Positions 8,322 through 16,840 of a stretch of 32,763 nt of DNA are shown here, piece by piece. The stretch is from assembly GCA_002497905.1 (NCBI GenBank), contig DAFJ01000078.1:1-32763 (forward strand), in the 5' to 3' direction. The notes under the pieces were generated by a model that was not told the DNA's origin, searched no databases, and saw only the letters and a list, made by a program, of their open reading frames with translations. The DNA is from Euryarchaeota archaeon UBA251 (GTDB lineage Archaea > Thermoplasmatota > Poseidoniia > Poseidoniales > Thalassarchaeaceae). The stretch's first letter is position 1. Each line of letters begins with the position of its first letter. Both the position numbers and the translations under genes were made by a program.

Positions 8322-9539
8322 GTGACCACTCAATGCGACGTTTTGGTTGTTGGAGCTGGACCCGGTGGTGGGTCTGCTGCCCTCCATGCTGCTAGGGCTG
8401 GACTGAAGGTCATGTTAATCGAGGATCATGAAGAAATTGGAACACCAGTTCACTGTGGCGAATGTATCTCAGATATCGCCATTGCGAATTTGAATTTGAG
8501 CCTCCCCGAATCTGTAATCAGCAAGCGAGTTCATGGAATTAGAGTCATATTCCCTGATGGTACAAAGAAGCGCCTCACAGAGCACGGCTACGTCCTTGAG
8601 AAGCACCTCTTTGAGCAATGGATTGCAGATGAAGCCGTTTCTGCAGGAGCTACGCTACATCTGGGGCATCGTCTTCGTTCTATGGAGCGAATGGAAATTG
8701 ATGGTAAGTTCATCGGACATCGTTGTGAGGGTAAAGGTGACGCATTTCCAATCGAAGCTCGAATAGTCATCGATGCTTCAGGTGTTGCTGGTATTTGTTC
8801 AAAGATGCTTAAACTCAACAAACGTCCAAAGGTCATTGCAGGTATACAATATGAGATGCTTGAGGTACCCACTGATGATTATCTGGATTTCTATATTTGG
8901 CCACAGTATGCGGAGAAGGGTTACCTTTGGATGATTCCTAAACGTGATGGCCGTGCGAACGTCGGTCTTGTTACTGAGGGGGCAGTCCGAGGATTAGATC
9001 GCTTCATTGCTGACACGGAATTTAGGGATTTAGAGGTCATCAATCCGCCTTGGCGCGATGACGATCGAAAGATTCGAGGGTTTGGAGGTAGCATACCAAT
9101 TTCAGGTCCACATGAGCATACGCATGCTGATGGATTGATGTTGGTAGGTGATGCTGCAGGGTTCACATCACCTCTCTTTGAAGGTGGCTCTCATCTGGCA
9201 TTGAAATCTGCCCAGTTTGCAGCTCTAACAGCTGCGGAAGCAATCGCTGCGGATGATGTCACTGCAACAGCTCTTTCGCCATATCCTGCGCGCTGGAAGG
9301 AAGAGTTCCCACCGTATCACAAGATTCTCCGTGGAAAGCAAGCCCTCTATTCCCTCAGTGATCGTGATATGTCTGTCATGGGGCGTTGCTTTCCAGAGGA
9401 AATGGGTAACATGGGTGTGTTAGGCAAAGCAATGGTTGGATTCCGCCTCCTTTTCCGACGTCCTTGGCTTTACGTACGAGGGATAATTCCTGCAATGCTC
9501 GCTTTCGGATACAGTCGGGCGAAGTACTACGGCTGGTGA
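8322..9539 (+). CDS. Geranylgeranyl reductase family flavoprotein
   Basis: An FAD-dependent reductase (405 residues) that saturates double bonds of geranylgeranyl chains on archaeal lipids or on menaquinone tails. The N-terminal dinucleotide motif is VVGAGPGGGSAA (about residues 9-20), and IGTPVHCGECIS carries the conserved cysteine region of archaeal family members. GYLWMIPKRDGRANVGL and LMLVGDAAGFTSPLFEGGSHLALKS are the substrate-side and second FAD motifs. The start is GTG. No strong ribosome site precedes it, so it may be leaderless. It diverges from the ubiD-like gene across 62 bases, which suggests coregulation with quinone synthesis. Whether lipid or quinone is the main substrate cannot be told. 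Confidence 0.92.
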   Translation: MTTQCDVLVVGAGPGGGSAALHAARAGLKVMLIEDHEEIGTPVHCGECISDIAIANLNLSLPESVISKRVHGIRVIFPDGTKKRLTEHGYVLEKHLFEQWIADEAVSAGATLHLGHRLRSMERMEIDGKFIGHRCEGKGDAFPIEARIVIDASGVAGICSKMLKLNKRPKVIAGIQYEMLEVPTDDYLDFYIWPQYAEKGYLWMIPKRDGRANVGLVTEGAVRGLDRFIADTEFRDLEVINPPWRDDDRKIRGFGGSIPISGPHEHTHADGLMLVGDAAGFTSPLFEGGSHLALKSAQFAALTAAEAIAADDVTATALSPYPARWKEEFPPYHKILRGKQALYSLSDRDMSVMGRCFPEEMGNMGVLGKAMVGFRLLFRRPWLYVRGIIPAMLAFGYSRAKYYGW

Positions 9540-9583
9540 TTCTTCAGCCGATGCCCTATTGAGTCGCCTCAATACACGGTCGA

Positions 9584-11959
9584 ATGGGTTCTGAGATGTG
9601 GTTGGATGCAGTTCTCATTGGGGGAGGCCTCGCTGCGACTTGTCTCGCCATTCATCATGGTGTGACGAATCGTTCACCTCATCCCAAGGAGTTCTGGATT
9701 CTTGGTATCCAATCATTGCCATTCATGGTCCTCATTTTCGCTTTCATTGTAGATTATGACGCCCTTAGATTGGTTCGTTCCCACGGTTCACCAGATTTAC
9801 CTCTCCATTACCGTGTCTCGGCTGCTTGGGCTGGTCGGGCAGGCCCTCTTCTTCTCTGGGTCGCTTGGCTCGCCGCAGTTCGACTTTGGTGGCGTCGAAG
9901 GCCTGATGATGATTCGATGAGGAATAGATTGGGTTCCGGAGTTGTACTGCATTTCTTGATTCTGATGATTTTGTTTATTGCTTTACTTTTGCAGCCTTTT
10001 GAATTCGATCCAGATGCGACACGTCACGAACTTAACGTGTATCTTCAGACCGATTTAATGGTCATTCATCCACCGATTGTTTTCTCCTTCTATGCGTTCT
10101 GCTTACTGGTCAGTTCAATTGCTCTTGAGGGCATGATTAACGGTTCTGAATCTCATTCGATTCATGAGGAGCAACTTCCAGCAGCTCGAGCCGCATTTTT
10201 CACAGGTACAGTTGGGATTGGTCTTGGAGGACTGTGGGCCTACACAGTATTGGATTGGGGCGGGTATTGGGCTTGGGATCCAGTCGAGACAGCTTCGTTT
10301 CTCCCATGGCTTACTGCCCTCCTCGTCATTCATGTTCGTATGACTCCTCGTCCAGATGGCCGAGAATCAGCCATGGAATGGGCACCTGCTCTCGGTCTAT
10401 TGACAGGTGCTCTTGCTATGCATTCCACATTGGTCACGCGGGCGAACGGTGTCTGGGCTTCAGTCCATGCATTTGTTGTATCTGATTCAGAGGTTGCTTT
10501 GCCTGACGACGCCTATCTACGAGTCCTAAGCCTGTGGTCTGAAGGGGTTGAGGGTGCAGAGGTATTTCTTGAATTCACGATTATGTTGGTGCTTTTGGGC
10601 GCAGCGACGTTACTTCTCGCACGTAATCAGGCGGAGCGTGTACACCGCTCGGGTGCAGATACTCTGCTAACTAATCGTCCGTTTCTTGCATATGGTATCC
10701 TGCTTGGACTTTCTGTAATCCATATTCGCTCAGCCTCTTTGTCTGTCGCCGTAATCGCAATTCCCGTTCTAATCCTAATGATTCATGATCGGGTACATAC
10801 AGTTCTTTGGTCTAGTGTGGGCGTAATCATCATGCTATTCTCAAGATGGTCGTGGCATCTTGAGACGGTTGAAGCTGGTATTGGAATGCTACTTTTCCTT
10901 CTGCCTTGGTTGCTTGCTCCTGAAGAGGATACGTTACCTCAACGACCGAACATTCGACGCCTTTCGCTCTTTGTTCCTCTTGCAGGAGGGGGCTCTTTCC
11001 TCCTGCTGACATGGTTACTCCTTCTTGCAGAAATCGATGGACCATCCCCTGAAGCTCACGAGGCCTTCGGTGCTATCTTGATTGGCCTACTGGCCGCTGG
11101 TATTCTCACATATTCTCTGCGGCGTTCAAGTGAGAGACAACGTTGGTTTGTGCTTGGATCCGGCCTCCTCTTGTCTGTTGTTTCCGCATGGATTGGAGAA
11201 TCCTACTTGCCTCTGCCAGGTAATGCGGATCAACTGATTGCAACATCGATTACTCGAGGAGAAATCGCTAGATTCCTGTTAGTGTGGCTTATTCTTGCTG
11301 CACTTCCTGCACTCGCTGAACTTGTCACTGAGGTAAATGCACGTTTCTCAGCCTCTGTTCATGGTCAACCTACCATGCTTCGTCTTGCATCACATGTCGC
11401 CCATGCAGGCATCTTACTACTACTGATAGGACATGTACTCACTACAACGCTGGTTGATCGTGTTGACCCCAGTCATCAAGTGACATTGATTCGGGATGAG
11501 CCGGTCCAACATGGAGATCTAATATTCACTATGAGGGACATCGAGACTTCTGTCCGAGGTGAGCCGCTTTTTGATGACCGGTTCAACATCGGTGATGCCT
11601 TCTTCGGAATTGTCATCGATGTAGGGGATGTAGACGGAAAATCTCTCGGAGAAGTCCGACCTGGTGTGCTTCGCTTCGACGCAGAGGAAAGTGGCTCTAT
11701 CACTCCTCGTTCCGAGGTAGACCGTCTGGTAATGTGGGATGGAGACATCATCATGATTCTCGATCTTAATCAGATGTCTCTAATCATGAATGATGGACTA
11801 CTCGGAGGCTTGGATGAGGTTGACAGGGTTCGCTTAACTGTCTATGATTTACCAGGGAGCCATCTGGTCTGGGCAGGCTGGATTATGATTGTTATAGGTT
11901 CGATGATGACGTTGAAAAGTAGAAACCTAACTGCAAACCAATCTATTGAATCTGAGTGA
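9584..11959 (+). CDS. ccmF: CcmF/CcsA-type cytochrome c heme lyase
   Basis: A polytopic membrane protein of 791 residues from the heme-handling family that attaches heme to apocytochrome c outside the membrane. WAGRAGPLLLW (about residues 82-92) and the WWD signature YTVLDWGGYWAWDPVETASFLPWL (about 219-242) are diagnostic of CcmF, and the heme would sit against that loop. Many hydrophobic helices follow. An extracytoplasmic segment near residues 630-765 (VTLIRDEPVQHGDLIFTMRDIE onward) is followed by a final helix, as in CcmF. It is roughly 100-150 residues longer than typical CcmF. No other ccm gene is in the window. It starts 44 bases after the geranylgeranyl reductase, so they may be cotranscribed; the ATG at 9596 is an alternative start. 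Confidence 0.92.
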   Translation: MGSEMWLDAVLIGGGLAATCLAIHHGVTNRSPHPKEFWILGIQSLPFMVLIFAFIVDYDALRLVRSHGSPDLPLHYRVSAAWAGRAGPLLLWVAWLAAVRLWWRRRPDDDSMRNRLGSGVVLHFLILMILFIALLLQPFEFDPDATRHELNVYLQTDLMVIHPPIVFSFYAFCLLVSSIALEGMINGSESHSIHEEQLPAARAAFFTGTVGIGLGGLWAYTVLDWGGYWAWDPVETASFLPWLTALLVIHVRMTPRPDGRESAMEWAPALGLLTGALAMHSTLVTRANGVWASVHAFVVSDSEVALPDDAYLRVLSLWSEGVEGAEVFLEFTIMLVLLGAATLLLARNQAERVHRSGADTLLTNRPFLAYGILLGLSVIHIRSASLSVAVIAIPVLILMIHDRVHTVLWSSVGVIIMLFSRWSWHLETVEAGIGMLLFLLPWLLAPEEDTLPQRPNIRRLSLFVPLAGGGSFLLLTWLLLLAEIDGPSPEAHEAFGAILIGLLAAGILTYSLRRSSERQRWFVLGSGLLLSVVSAWIGESYLPLPGNADQLIATSITRGEIARFLLVWLILAALPALAELVTEVNARFSASVHGQPTMLRLASHVAHAGILLLLIGHVLTTTLVDRVDPSHQVTLIRDEPVQHGDLIFTMRDIETSVRGEPLFDDRFNIGDAFFGIVIDVGDVDGKSLGEVRPGVLRFDAEESGSITPRSEVDRLVMWDGDIIMILDLNQMSLIMNDGLLGGLDEVDRVRLTVYDLPGSHLVWAGWIMIVIGSMMTLKSRNLTANQSIESE

Positions 11960-12046
11960 TAATACATCTCAAAACCTCATAGATTTCTTCATTTCCTCAA
12001 GGGCCACGCTCATAAGGGGGAATCAGGTCGCGCGGTCATCCCACAA

Positions 12047-12053
12047 GGGAGGT
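12047..12053 (+). promoter_or_regulatory. Strong Shine-Dalgarno site of the FKBP gene
   Basis: GGGAGGT lies eight bases upstream of the ATG at 12062 and is the closest match in the window to the full anti-Shine-Dalgarno complement. It suggests high translation of the prolyl isomerase. The 102-base gap before the gene (11960-12061) is the longest untranslated stretch in the window. I see no convincing TATA box in it. Confidence 0.7.
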
Positions 12054-12061
12054 AACAAACA

Positions 12062-12895
12062 ATGGAGAGCGGTTCCATCGTCCACATCGATTACGACCTC
12101 TACAACGCCGATACGGAGGATCTCATCGAGACAACTCGTCAACACGTTGCAGAAGAGCATGAAAAGGCTGAGCCTGGACGCACCTACTCTCCACTTGTTA
12201 CAGTGGTTGGAGATGGTCGCCTTATCGCTGGTTTTGAGGCGCATCTTCTTGAGGCCAAGGCTGACGAGGATTACAAGTTCGATATCCCTCCATCTGAAGC
12301 TTATGGTGAGCGCGATCCGAGTGCAATCGAAGTCATGAGTCTTCAACAATTGTCTCGAGCAGTTAGTGACCCTGAAAGCCTACAAATCGGCGGCATGGTT
12401 GAGATTGGCGGCCGCAACGGGATTCTCAAGTCGTTCCGTTCTGGACGTGCGAGTATCGATTTCAATCACGCTCTAGCTGGTGTCACATTACGTTACCAGT
12501 ACCGTATCACAAAGGTCGTATCAGACCGCGCAGAGAAAGTCACGACCTTGCTTGAGACCAACACTGGTCGTGATGGCTTTGAGTGCGCCTTTGAAGGCGA
12601 TGATCTTACAATCACGCTCCCTGAGTTCGTTTCTTACGATCAAAACTGGGCATACACCAAGTTTGGATTGATTCGAACCCTACGGGATCACGTCGGTGTC
12701 GAGACAATCATCTTCCGTGAGGTTCACGAACCAATGAAGGTCGAAGAAGAGGACGAAGGATCTAGTGATGAGGATCTTTCATCCCTATCTGTAGCCGATC
12801 TTAAGGAGCGCTGCAAGGCAGCAGGCCTCCCTGTTGGGGGTAAGAAGGCTGATCTGATTGAGCGCCTCTCGACTTCTGGTTCCGAAGAGGAATGA
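12062..12895 (+). CDS. FKBP-type peptidyl-prolyl isomerase with C-terminal SAP domain
   Basis: A 277-residue cytoplasmic protein (no signal peptide) of the archaeal long FKBP/SlyD-like type. The FKBP fold starts at VHIDYDLYNADTEDLIETT. VVGDGRLIAGFEAHLLEA is the usual G.G..i.G.E..L element, and DIPPSEAYGERDP opens the inserted chaperone flap. HALAGVTLRYQYRITKV closes the isomerase domain near residue 160. Residues about 165-235 form the additional C-terminal domain known from long archaeal FKBPs. After an acidic linker (EEEDEGSSDEDL), residues 239-270 (SLSVADLKERCKAAGLPVGG, then KKADLIERL) match a SAP helix-turn-helix, normally a DNA- or RNA-binding module. Isomerase and chaperone activity follow from the family; nucleic-acid targeting is inferred from the SAP domain. 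Confidence 0.9.
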   Translation: MESGSIVHIDYDLYNADTEDLIETTRQHVAEEHEKAEPGRTYSPLVTVVGDGRLIAGFEAHLLEAKADEDYKFDIPPSEAYGERDPSAIEVMSLQQLSRAVSDPESLQIGGMVEIGGRNGILKSFRSGRASIDFNHALAGVTLRYQYRITKVVSDRAEKVTTLLETNTGRDGFECAFEGDDLTITLPEFVSYDQNWAYTKFGLIRTLRDHVGVETIIFREVHEPMKVEEEDEGSSDEDLSSLSVADLKERCKAAGLPVGGKKADLIERLSTSGSEEE

Positions 12896-12946
12896 TTTGG
12901 TACCTATTGGCGTAATCGTCATCATCCATACAGGGTTCGAATTGAC

Positions 12947-14302
12947 ATGGATGCCGTCCGGAAAAGCGAGAGTTTGCCGGATAACCAACTGTCCTGGTGG
13001 GAGAAGGTATCCCTCTGGTGCCTCGGTATCATAATTTTGGTTACTGTCTTAGCTTTCATTTCTCAGACGTTGGCGCCAGGAAATGCTTTGCAAGGAATCT
13101 TAGATACTTACTTTCTTGATCCAATCCGAGATGAAAGTTTGGCTGACGGATCCTACAACCAGATTAACACCATGGCCTACAATGTCACATTGATCCTTAG
13201 CGTGATTAGCATCGGTGCAATCATGCGATGGCTTCGGATGCCTGCTACGGAATGCACAATTCTTGCTCTAATTCCATGGGTATTCTGGGCCGCCCTTGGC
13301 GAAGTTGTTGAGGATGCTTCTCTATTCGGGGCAGGTCTGCAGCCTTGGTTTGTCTCTCCCGGCATTCATTTCCAAGGTGCTCTCTGGGTAGTCGTTACCG
13401 GATGGTTATCTGTTGTTGCATCTCGAGCAGATGACGATGGGGGCCGATCTTGGGTTACTGGTATGTCTATTGGGATGGTTACCTTTCAGGGATTTCTTTT
13501 CCTAACCTCTCTCCAAGATGGGCGAATTGGCACACCGATGGAGGATCATCTGAATCTTTGGCCGGTGGGTATCGCAGGTTTACTTGCTACATTTTTCATC
13601 CTTGCATCTCATCCTATGATGGAACGTTGGACTGCGGTCGAACAAGGCCTCTTTCAAGTTGGAATAGGTGGCTGCCTAGTCCTGTATGGTTGCTTACATG
13701 CCTATGCATCTATGATGTCTGGCCTGGAAGTTTCTGGAGACCTTGCCACAATCTTTGCGATAGATCGAACTCCGGAGATGAACCTCGAAGTCCTACTTTG
13801 GACAATGGCTCTCCCTGCTGTAATCCTCCTTTTTCCAATCATTTACCTTTCTCTACCAGTCCGTGAGAAGCTTCTCCGTCGAGGAATATCTGTGCCTGGT
13901 CTTCTACCACCCGGCCTAGATTTGACCTCATATGAGAACGAAAGAACACAGTATCACGATGATATGGAATCTCTAGCGGGTTTGGCTGTGCTTTCATCAC
14001 CAATCGTGTTCCTTGCTATCTATGGGCAGGCAGTTGATGGGATTGCTACAGGCATGGGCCTCGAGATTTATGGTTATACAGAGAAGCATGTGCTTTCAGC
14101 AGCAGTCATAGAAATCTTCGGTTCCGCTTATGGATTCACAGTTCTCAAAGTCGCTCTTGGCTTCGTTGTCTGGTGGTTCTATGCACTTCAACGATGGGAA
14201 TATCGCTATCGTCATCTCCGTATTCTAATGGGTCTCGCATTGATGACTGTAGGTCTTGCACCTGGTCTGAGAGACGCTTTCCGTATGGCTCTCGGGGTAT
14301 GA
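12947..14302 (+). CDS. DUF63 family archaeal integral membrane protein
   Basis: A 451-residue protein with about ten to twelve hydrophobic segments, matching the archaeal DUF63 family, whose function is unknown. The signature region FLDPIRDESLADGSYNQINTMAYN corresponds to the family's Y..dPi....yN..NT..Y element. ALIPWVFWAALGEVVEDASLF and VSPGIHF follow in the usual order. The second half repeats the family pattern with EKHVLSAAVIEIFGSAYGF and ends at GLRDAFR. It begins 51 bases after the FKBP gene and ends 49 bases before the carboxyltransferase gene, on the same strand. The assignment is by remembered family motifs. The neighbours do not reveal a role. Confidence 0.8.
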   Translation: MDAVRKSESLPDNQLSWWEKVSLWCLGIIILVTVLAFISQTLAPGNALQGILDTYFLDPIRDESLADGSYNQINTMAYNVTLILSVISIGAIMRWLRMPATECTILALIPWVFWAALGEVVEDASLFGAGLQPWFVSPGIHFQGALWVVVTGWLSVVASRADDDGGRSWVTGMSIGMVTFQGFLFLTSLQDGRIGTPMEDHLNLWPVGIAGLLATFFILASHPMMERWTAVEQGLFQVGIGGCLVLYGCLHAYASMMSGLEVSGDLATIFAIDRTPEMNLEVLLWTMALPAVILLFPIIYLSLPVREKLLRRGISVPGLLPPGLDLTSYENERTQYHDDMESLAGLAVLSSPIVFLAIYGQAVDGIATGMGLEIYGYTEKHVLSAAVIEIFGSAYGFTVLKVALGFVVWWFYALQRWEYRYRHLRILMGLALMTVGLAPGLRDAFRMALGV

Positions 14303-14351
14303 TCTCCCGCTTCATTGAAGGTCGGTCTCGCTCTGCGAGGGATTGTTCGCC

Positions 14352-15962
14352 ATGGATGTCCTACCGACACGTGTCAATCGTTCGGATGAGGTATACTCTG
14401 CACGAGTGGCTCATAATGAGGCCTTAATTTCTGAACTTCGAGCAGAAATCGATCGCGTCCATCTTGGTGGCGGGGAGAAGTATGTCGAACGCCATCGTAG
14501 TCGTGGGAAAGCATTGGCAAGGGAGCGGATTGAGGCAATTTGTGATCCTGGCACTCCATTTCTTGAAACATCTCCACTTGCTGCACATGGGCTGTATGAT
14601 GGTCGTGCAGTTTCTGCAGGAGTTGTCACAGGGATTGGTGTCGTACACGGACGTGAATGTATGTTCGTTGCAAACGATGCAACCGTGAAGGGCGGTTCAT
14701 ACTACCCGTTGACAGTGAAGAAACACATTCGAGCGCAAGAGATTGCTGAGGAGAATTATCTTCCTTGCATCTATCTTGTGGATAGTGGAGGGGCATTCTT
14801 ACCGATGCAGGACGAGGTGTTCCCAGATAAGGGGCACTTTGGTCGTATATTCCGAAATCAGGCTATGATGTCAGGAAAAGGAATTCCTCAGATTGCCGCT
14901 GTATGCGGCTCGTGCACTGCAGGTGGAGCTTATGTTCCTGCGATGTCAGACGAATCGATTATTGTCAAGGGTAATGGAACAATATTCCTAGCAGGGCCAC
15001 CGTTAGTGAAAGCCGCGACAGGAGAGGAGGTAACTGCAGAGGATCTTGGTGGAGCCGATGTACACACTCGTCTTTCAGGAGTTGCAGATCATTTTGCAGA
15101 GGATGAACCCGAGGCGCTACGTATGGTGAGAAACGTCGTTGAGAATCTCAATTCTGGGCCGAAAACGCGTCTTGACGTGCAGGAACCTGAGCCTCCACGC
15201 AATGACCCCGAGGAATTACTCGGCATTATACCCGAAGATAACCGGTCACCGTATGATGTCCGTGAGGTCATTTCTCGTATCGTGGATGGTTCTCGCTTCC
15301 ATGAGTTCAAACCTCGATATGGGGCAAGCTTAGTTTGCGGTTTTGCTCGCATCCATGGATATCCTGTGGGAATCGTCGCCAACAATGGTATTTTGTTCTC
15401 AGAATCATCCCTCAAGGGCGCCCATTTTGTCGAACTTTGTGGTCAGCGTGGTATTCCGTTAGTGTTCCTTCAGAACATAACTGGATTCATGGTTGGTAGG
15501 GAGTATGAGGCTGGAGGTATCGCCAAAGATGGAGCAAAGCTCGTTACAGCTGTCTCTTGCGTTCCGGTTCCTAAGTTTACAGTCATCATCGGTGGTTCAC
15601 ATGGTGCAGGTAATTACGGCATGTGTGGTAGAGCATATGACCCCCGCTTCCTGTTTATGTGGCCTAATGCTCGTATTTCTGTGATGGGAGGCCCTCAGGC
15701 AGCACAGGTTTTGAGCACGGTAAAGCAGGATCAGAGGGCGCGGGAGGGATTGGAACCTATGACAAAGGAAGAGGTCGATGCCTTCGAAGCGCCAGTTCTT
15801 GAGAAATACGAAACTGAAGGCAGCCCTTACTACTCCACAGCACGTCTTTGGGATGATGGTATAATCGATCCTCGTGATACTCGTGATGTTCTCGGTCTCG
15901 CGATTAGTGCCAGTATGAACGCTCCCTTACCTGATACGAATTTCGGGATATTCAGGATGTGA
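14352..15962 (+). CDS. liuB: 3-Methylcrotonyl-CoA carboxylase, carboxyltransferase (beta) subunit
   Basis: The carboxyltransferase subunit of a biotin-dependent acyl-CoA carboxylase (536 residues, crotonase-like fold in two halves). GGGEKYVERHRSRGK, DPGTPFLETSPLAAHGLYDG, ANDATVKGGSYYPLTVKKHIRAQEIA, YLVDSGGAFLPMQDEVFPD and CGSCTAGGAYVPAMSDE are characteristic of the methylcrotonyl-CoA (MccB/LiuB) rather than the propionyl-CoA branch. GREYEAGGIAKDGAKLV and GGSHGAGNYGMCGRAYDPRF mark the carboxybiotin-binding half. The ATG at 14352 has GAGGG at 14337-14341 upstream; a TTG at 14343 sits too close to that site. It heads a tight operon with the hydratase, biotin carboxylase and carrier genes, as expected for leucine degradation. 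Geranyl-CoA carboxylase is a close alternative. Confidence 0.92.
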   Translation: MDVLPTRVNRSDEVYSARVAHNEALISELRAEIDRVHLGGGEKYVERHRSRGKALARERIEAICDPGTPFLETSPLAAHGLYDGRAVSAGVVTGIGVVHGRECMFVANDATVKGGSYYPLTVKKHIRAQEIAEENYLPCIYLVDSGGAFLPMQDEVFPDKGHFGRIFRNQAMMSGKGIPQIAAVCGSCTAGGAYVPAMSDESIIVKGNGTIFLAGPPLVKAATGEEVTAEDLGGADVHTRLSGVADHFAEDEPEALRMVRNVVENLNSGPKTRLDVQEPEPPRNDPEELLGIIPEDNRSPYDVREVISRIVDGSRFHEFKPRYGASLVCGFARIHGYPVGIVANNGILFSESSLKGAHFVELCGQRGIPLVFLQNITGFMVGREYEAGGIAKDGAKLVTAVSCVPVPKFTVIIGGSHGAGNYGMCGRAYDPRFLFMWPNARISVMGGPQAAQVLSTVKQDQRAREGLEPMTKEEVDAFEAPVLEKYETEGSPYYSTARLWDDGIIDPRDTRDVLGLAISASMNAPLPDTNFGIFRM

Positions 15963-15968
15963 TTTAGA

Positions 15969-16835
15969 ATGACGATGATGACCGACGCCCTTCCTGATAC
16001 CGAACTTTGCAGTCTTGAGATTGAAGGCGCCGTAGCACGCCTCACTTTGACACGCCCAGATGTGTTCAATGCCATGAACATCCAAATGATTTCAGAGATT
16101 ATTTCTCTGCTGGATTGGACTGGAAAACGTTCTGTTGCTCGGATGGGAAATCTAATCGATAGTTCTGGTGATTCTTGTATCCGTGTGTTGATTTTCTCTG
16201 GAAATGGACGGCATTTCTGTGCTGGTGCAGATATCAATATGATGCGTGATGCGGGGGCTAAGAGTCCCGAAGAGAACCGGATTGATTCGGAACGTTTGGA
16301 TCGATTATTCAACACTCTGTGGGCTCATCCTTGTTTCACTATTGGTATCGTGCAGGGTGTGGCTCTTGGAGGGGGTGCAGGCCTAGTTGCCTGTCTTGAC
16401 CATGTCATCGTCGAGCCACGGACTCGTATTGCCCTCTCAGAGGGTAAACTTGGGATTCTACCTGCTGTGATTGGCCCTTATGTCCATCGAAGGGTTGGCT
16501 CATCTCAGTTTCGTCGGTTGGCTATGCTTGCAGGCCGTATTGATGCGGAGGAAGCGTTACGAATTGGCATGGTTGATCAGGCTGAAGATAGTCCTGAAGC
16601 GGCACATAAAGCAGCCTTAGGTGTCATCGAGGAAGTCCTTACTACGGGTCCAATGGCCGTAGCGGAGGCTAAGCGTCTGACGCTTACTTTCGATCGTTGG
16701 GTGGGTACAGATGAAGAACTCCGACTCTGGACTTTGGATAAGACAAGTGAGATGCGAGGATCAGATGAAGGGCAGGAAGGCCTATCCTCGTTCCTAGAGA
16801 AGCGTCCTGCGAATTGGAAGCCCGAATCGGAGTGA
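15969..16835 (+). CDS. liuC: Enoyl-CoA hydratase family protein, probably 3-methylglutaconyl-CoA hydratase
   Basis: A crotonase-fold hydratase of 288 residues. The oxyanion-hole elements are FCAGADI (about 87-93) and VALGGGAGLVAC. The catalytic glutamate region SEGKLGILPAVIGPYV matches the SEv.lGliPAvIsPYV pattern of methylglutaconyl-CoA hydratases (LiuC/AUH). Position inside the carboxylase operon supports hydration of 3-methylglutaconyl-CoA, the carboxylase product, to HMG-CoA. There is an extra stretch of about 18 residues (near 50-68, between the first helix and the strand leading to FCAGADI) that most crotonases lack. It starts six bases after the carboxyltransferase stop and ends five bases before the biotin carboxylase start, so expression is coupled. 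Another short-chain enoyl-CoA substrate is possible. Confidence 0.87.
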   Translation: MTMMTDALPDTELCSLEIEGAVARLTLTRPDVFNAMNIQMISEIISLLDWTGKRSVARMGNLIDSSGDSCIRVLIFSGNGRHFCAGADINMMRDAGAKSPEENRIDSERLDRLFNTLWAHPCFTIGIVQGVALGGGAGLVACLDHVIVEPRTRIALSEGKLGILPAVIGPYVHRRVGSSQFRRLAMLAGRIDAEEALRIGMVDQAEDSPEAAHKAALGVIEEVLTTGPMAVAEAKRLTLTFDRWVGTDEELRLWTLDKTSEMRGSDEGQEGLSSFLEKRPANWKPESE

Positions 16836-16840
16836 AACCA

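Noticed and set aside
11960..12061. Possible promoter or small RNA in the largest gap, before the FKBP gene
   Set aside because: Apart from the GGGAGGT ribosome site I see no TATA-like box, stable stem-loop or conserved RNA pattern.
13450..13866. 138-residue open frame inside the DUF63 gene
   Set aside because: Same strand but another frame of a well-supported membrane protein; rich in Cys, Trp and Tyr, as expected of an out-of-frame translation.
15830..16315. 161-residue minus-strand frame across the carboxyltransferase/hydratase junction
   Set aside because: Antisense to two confident genes, with no recognisable domain and no ribosome site.
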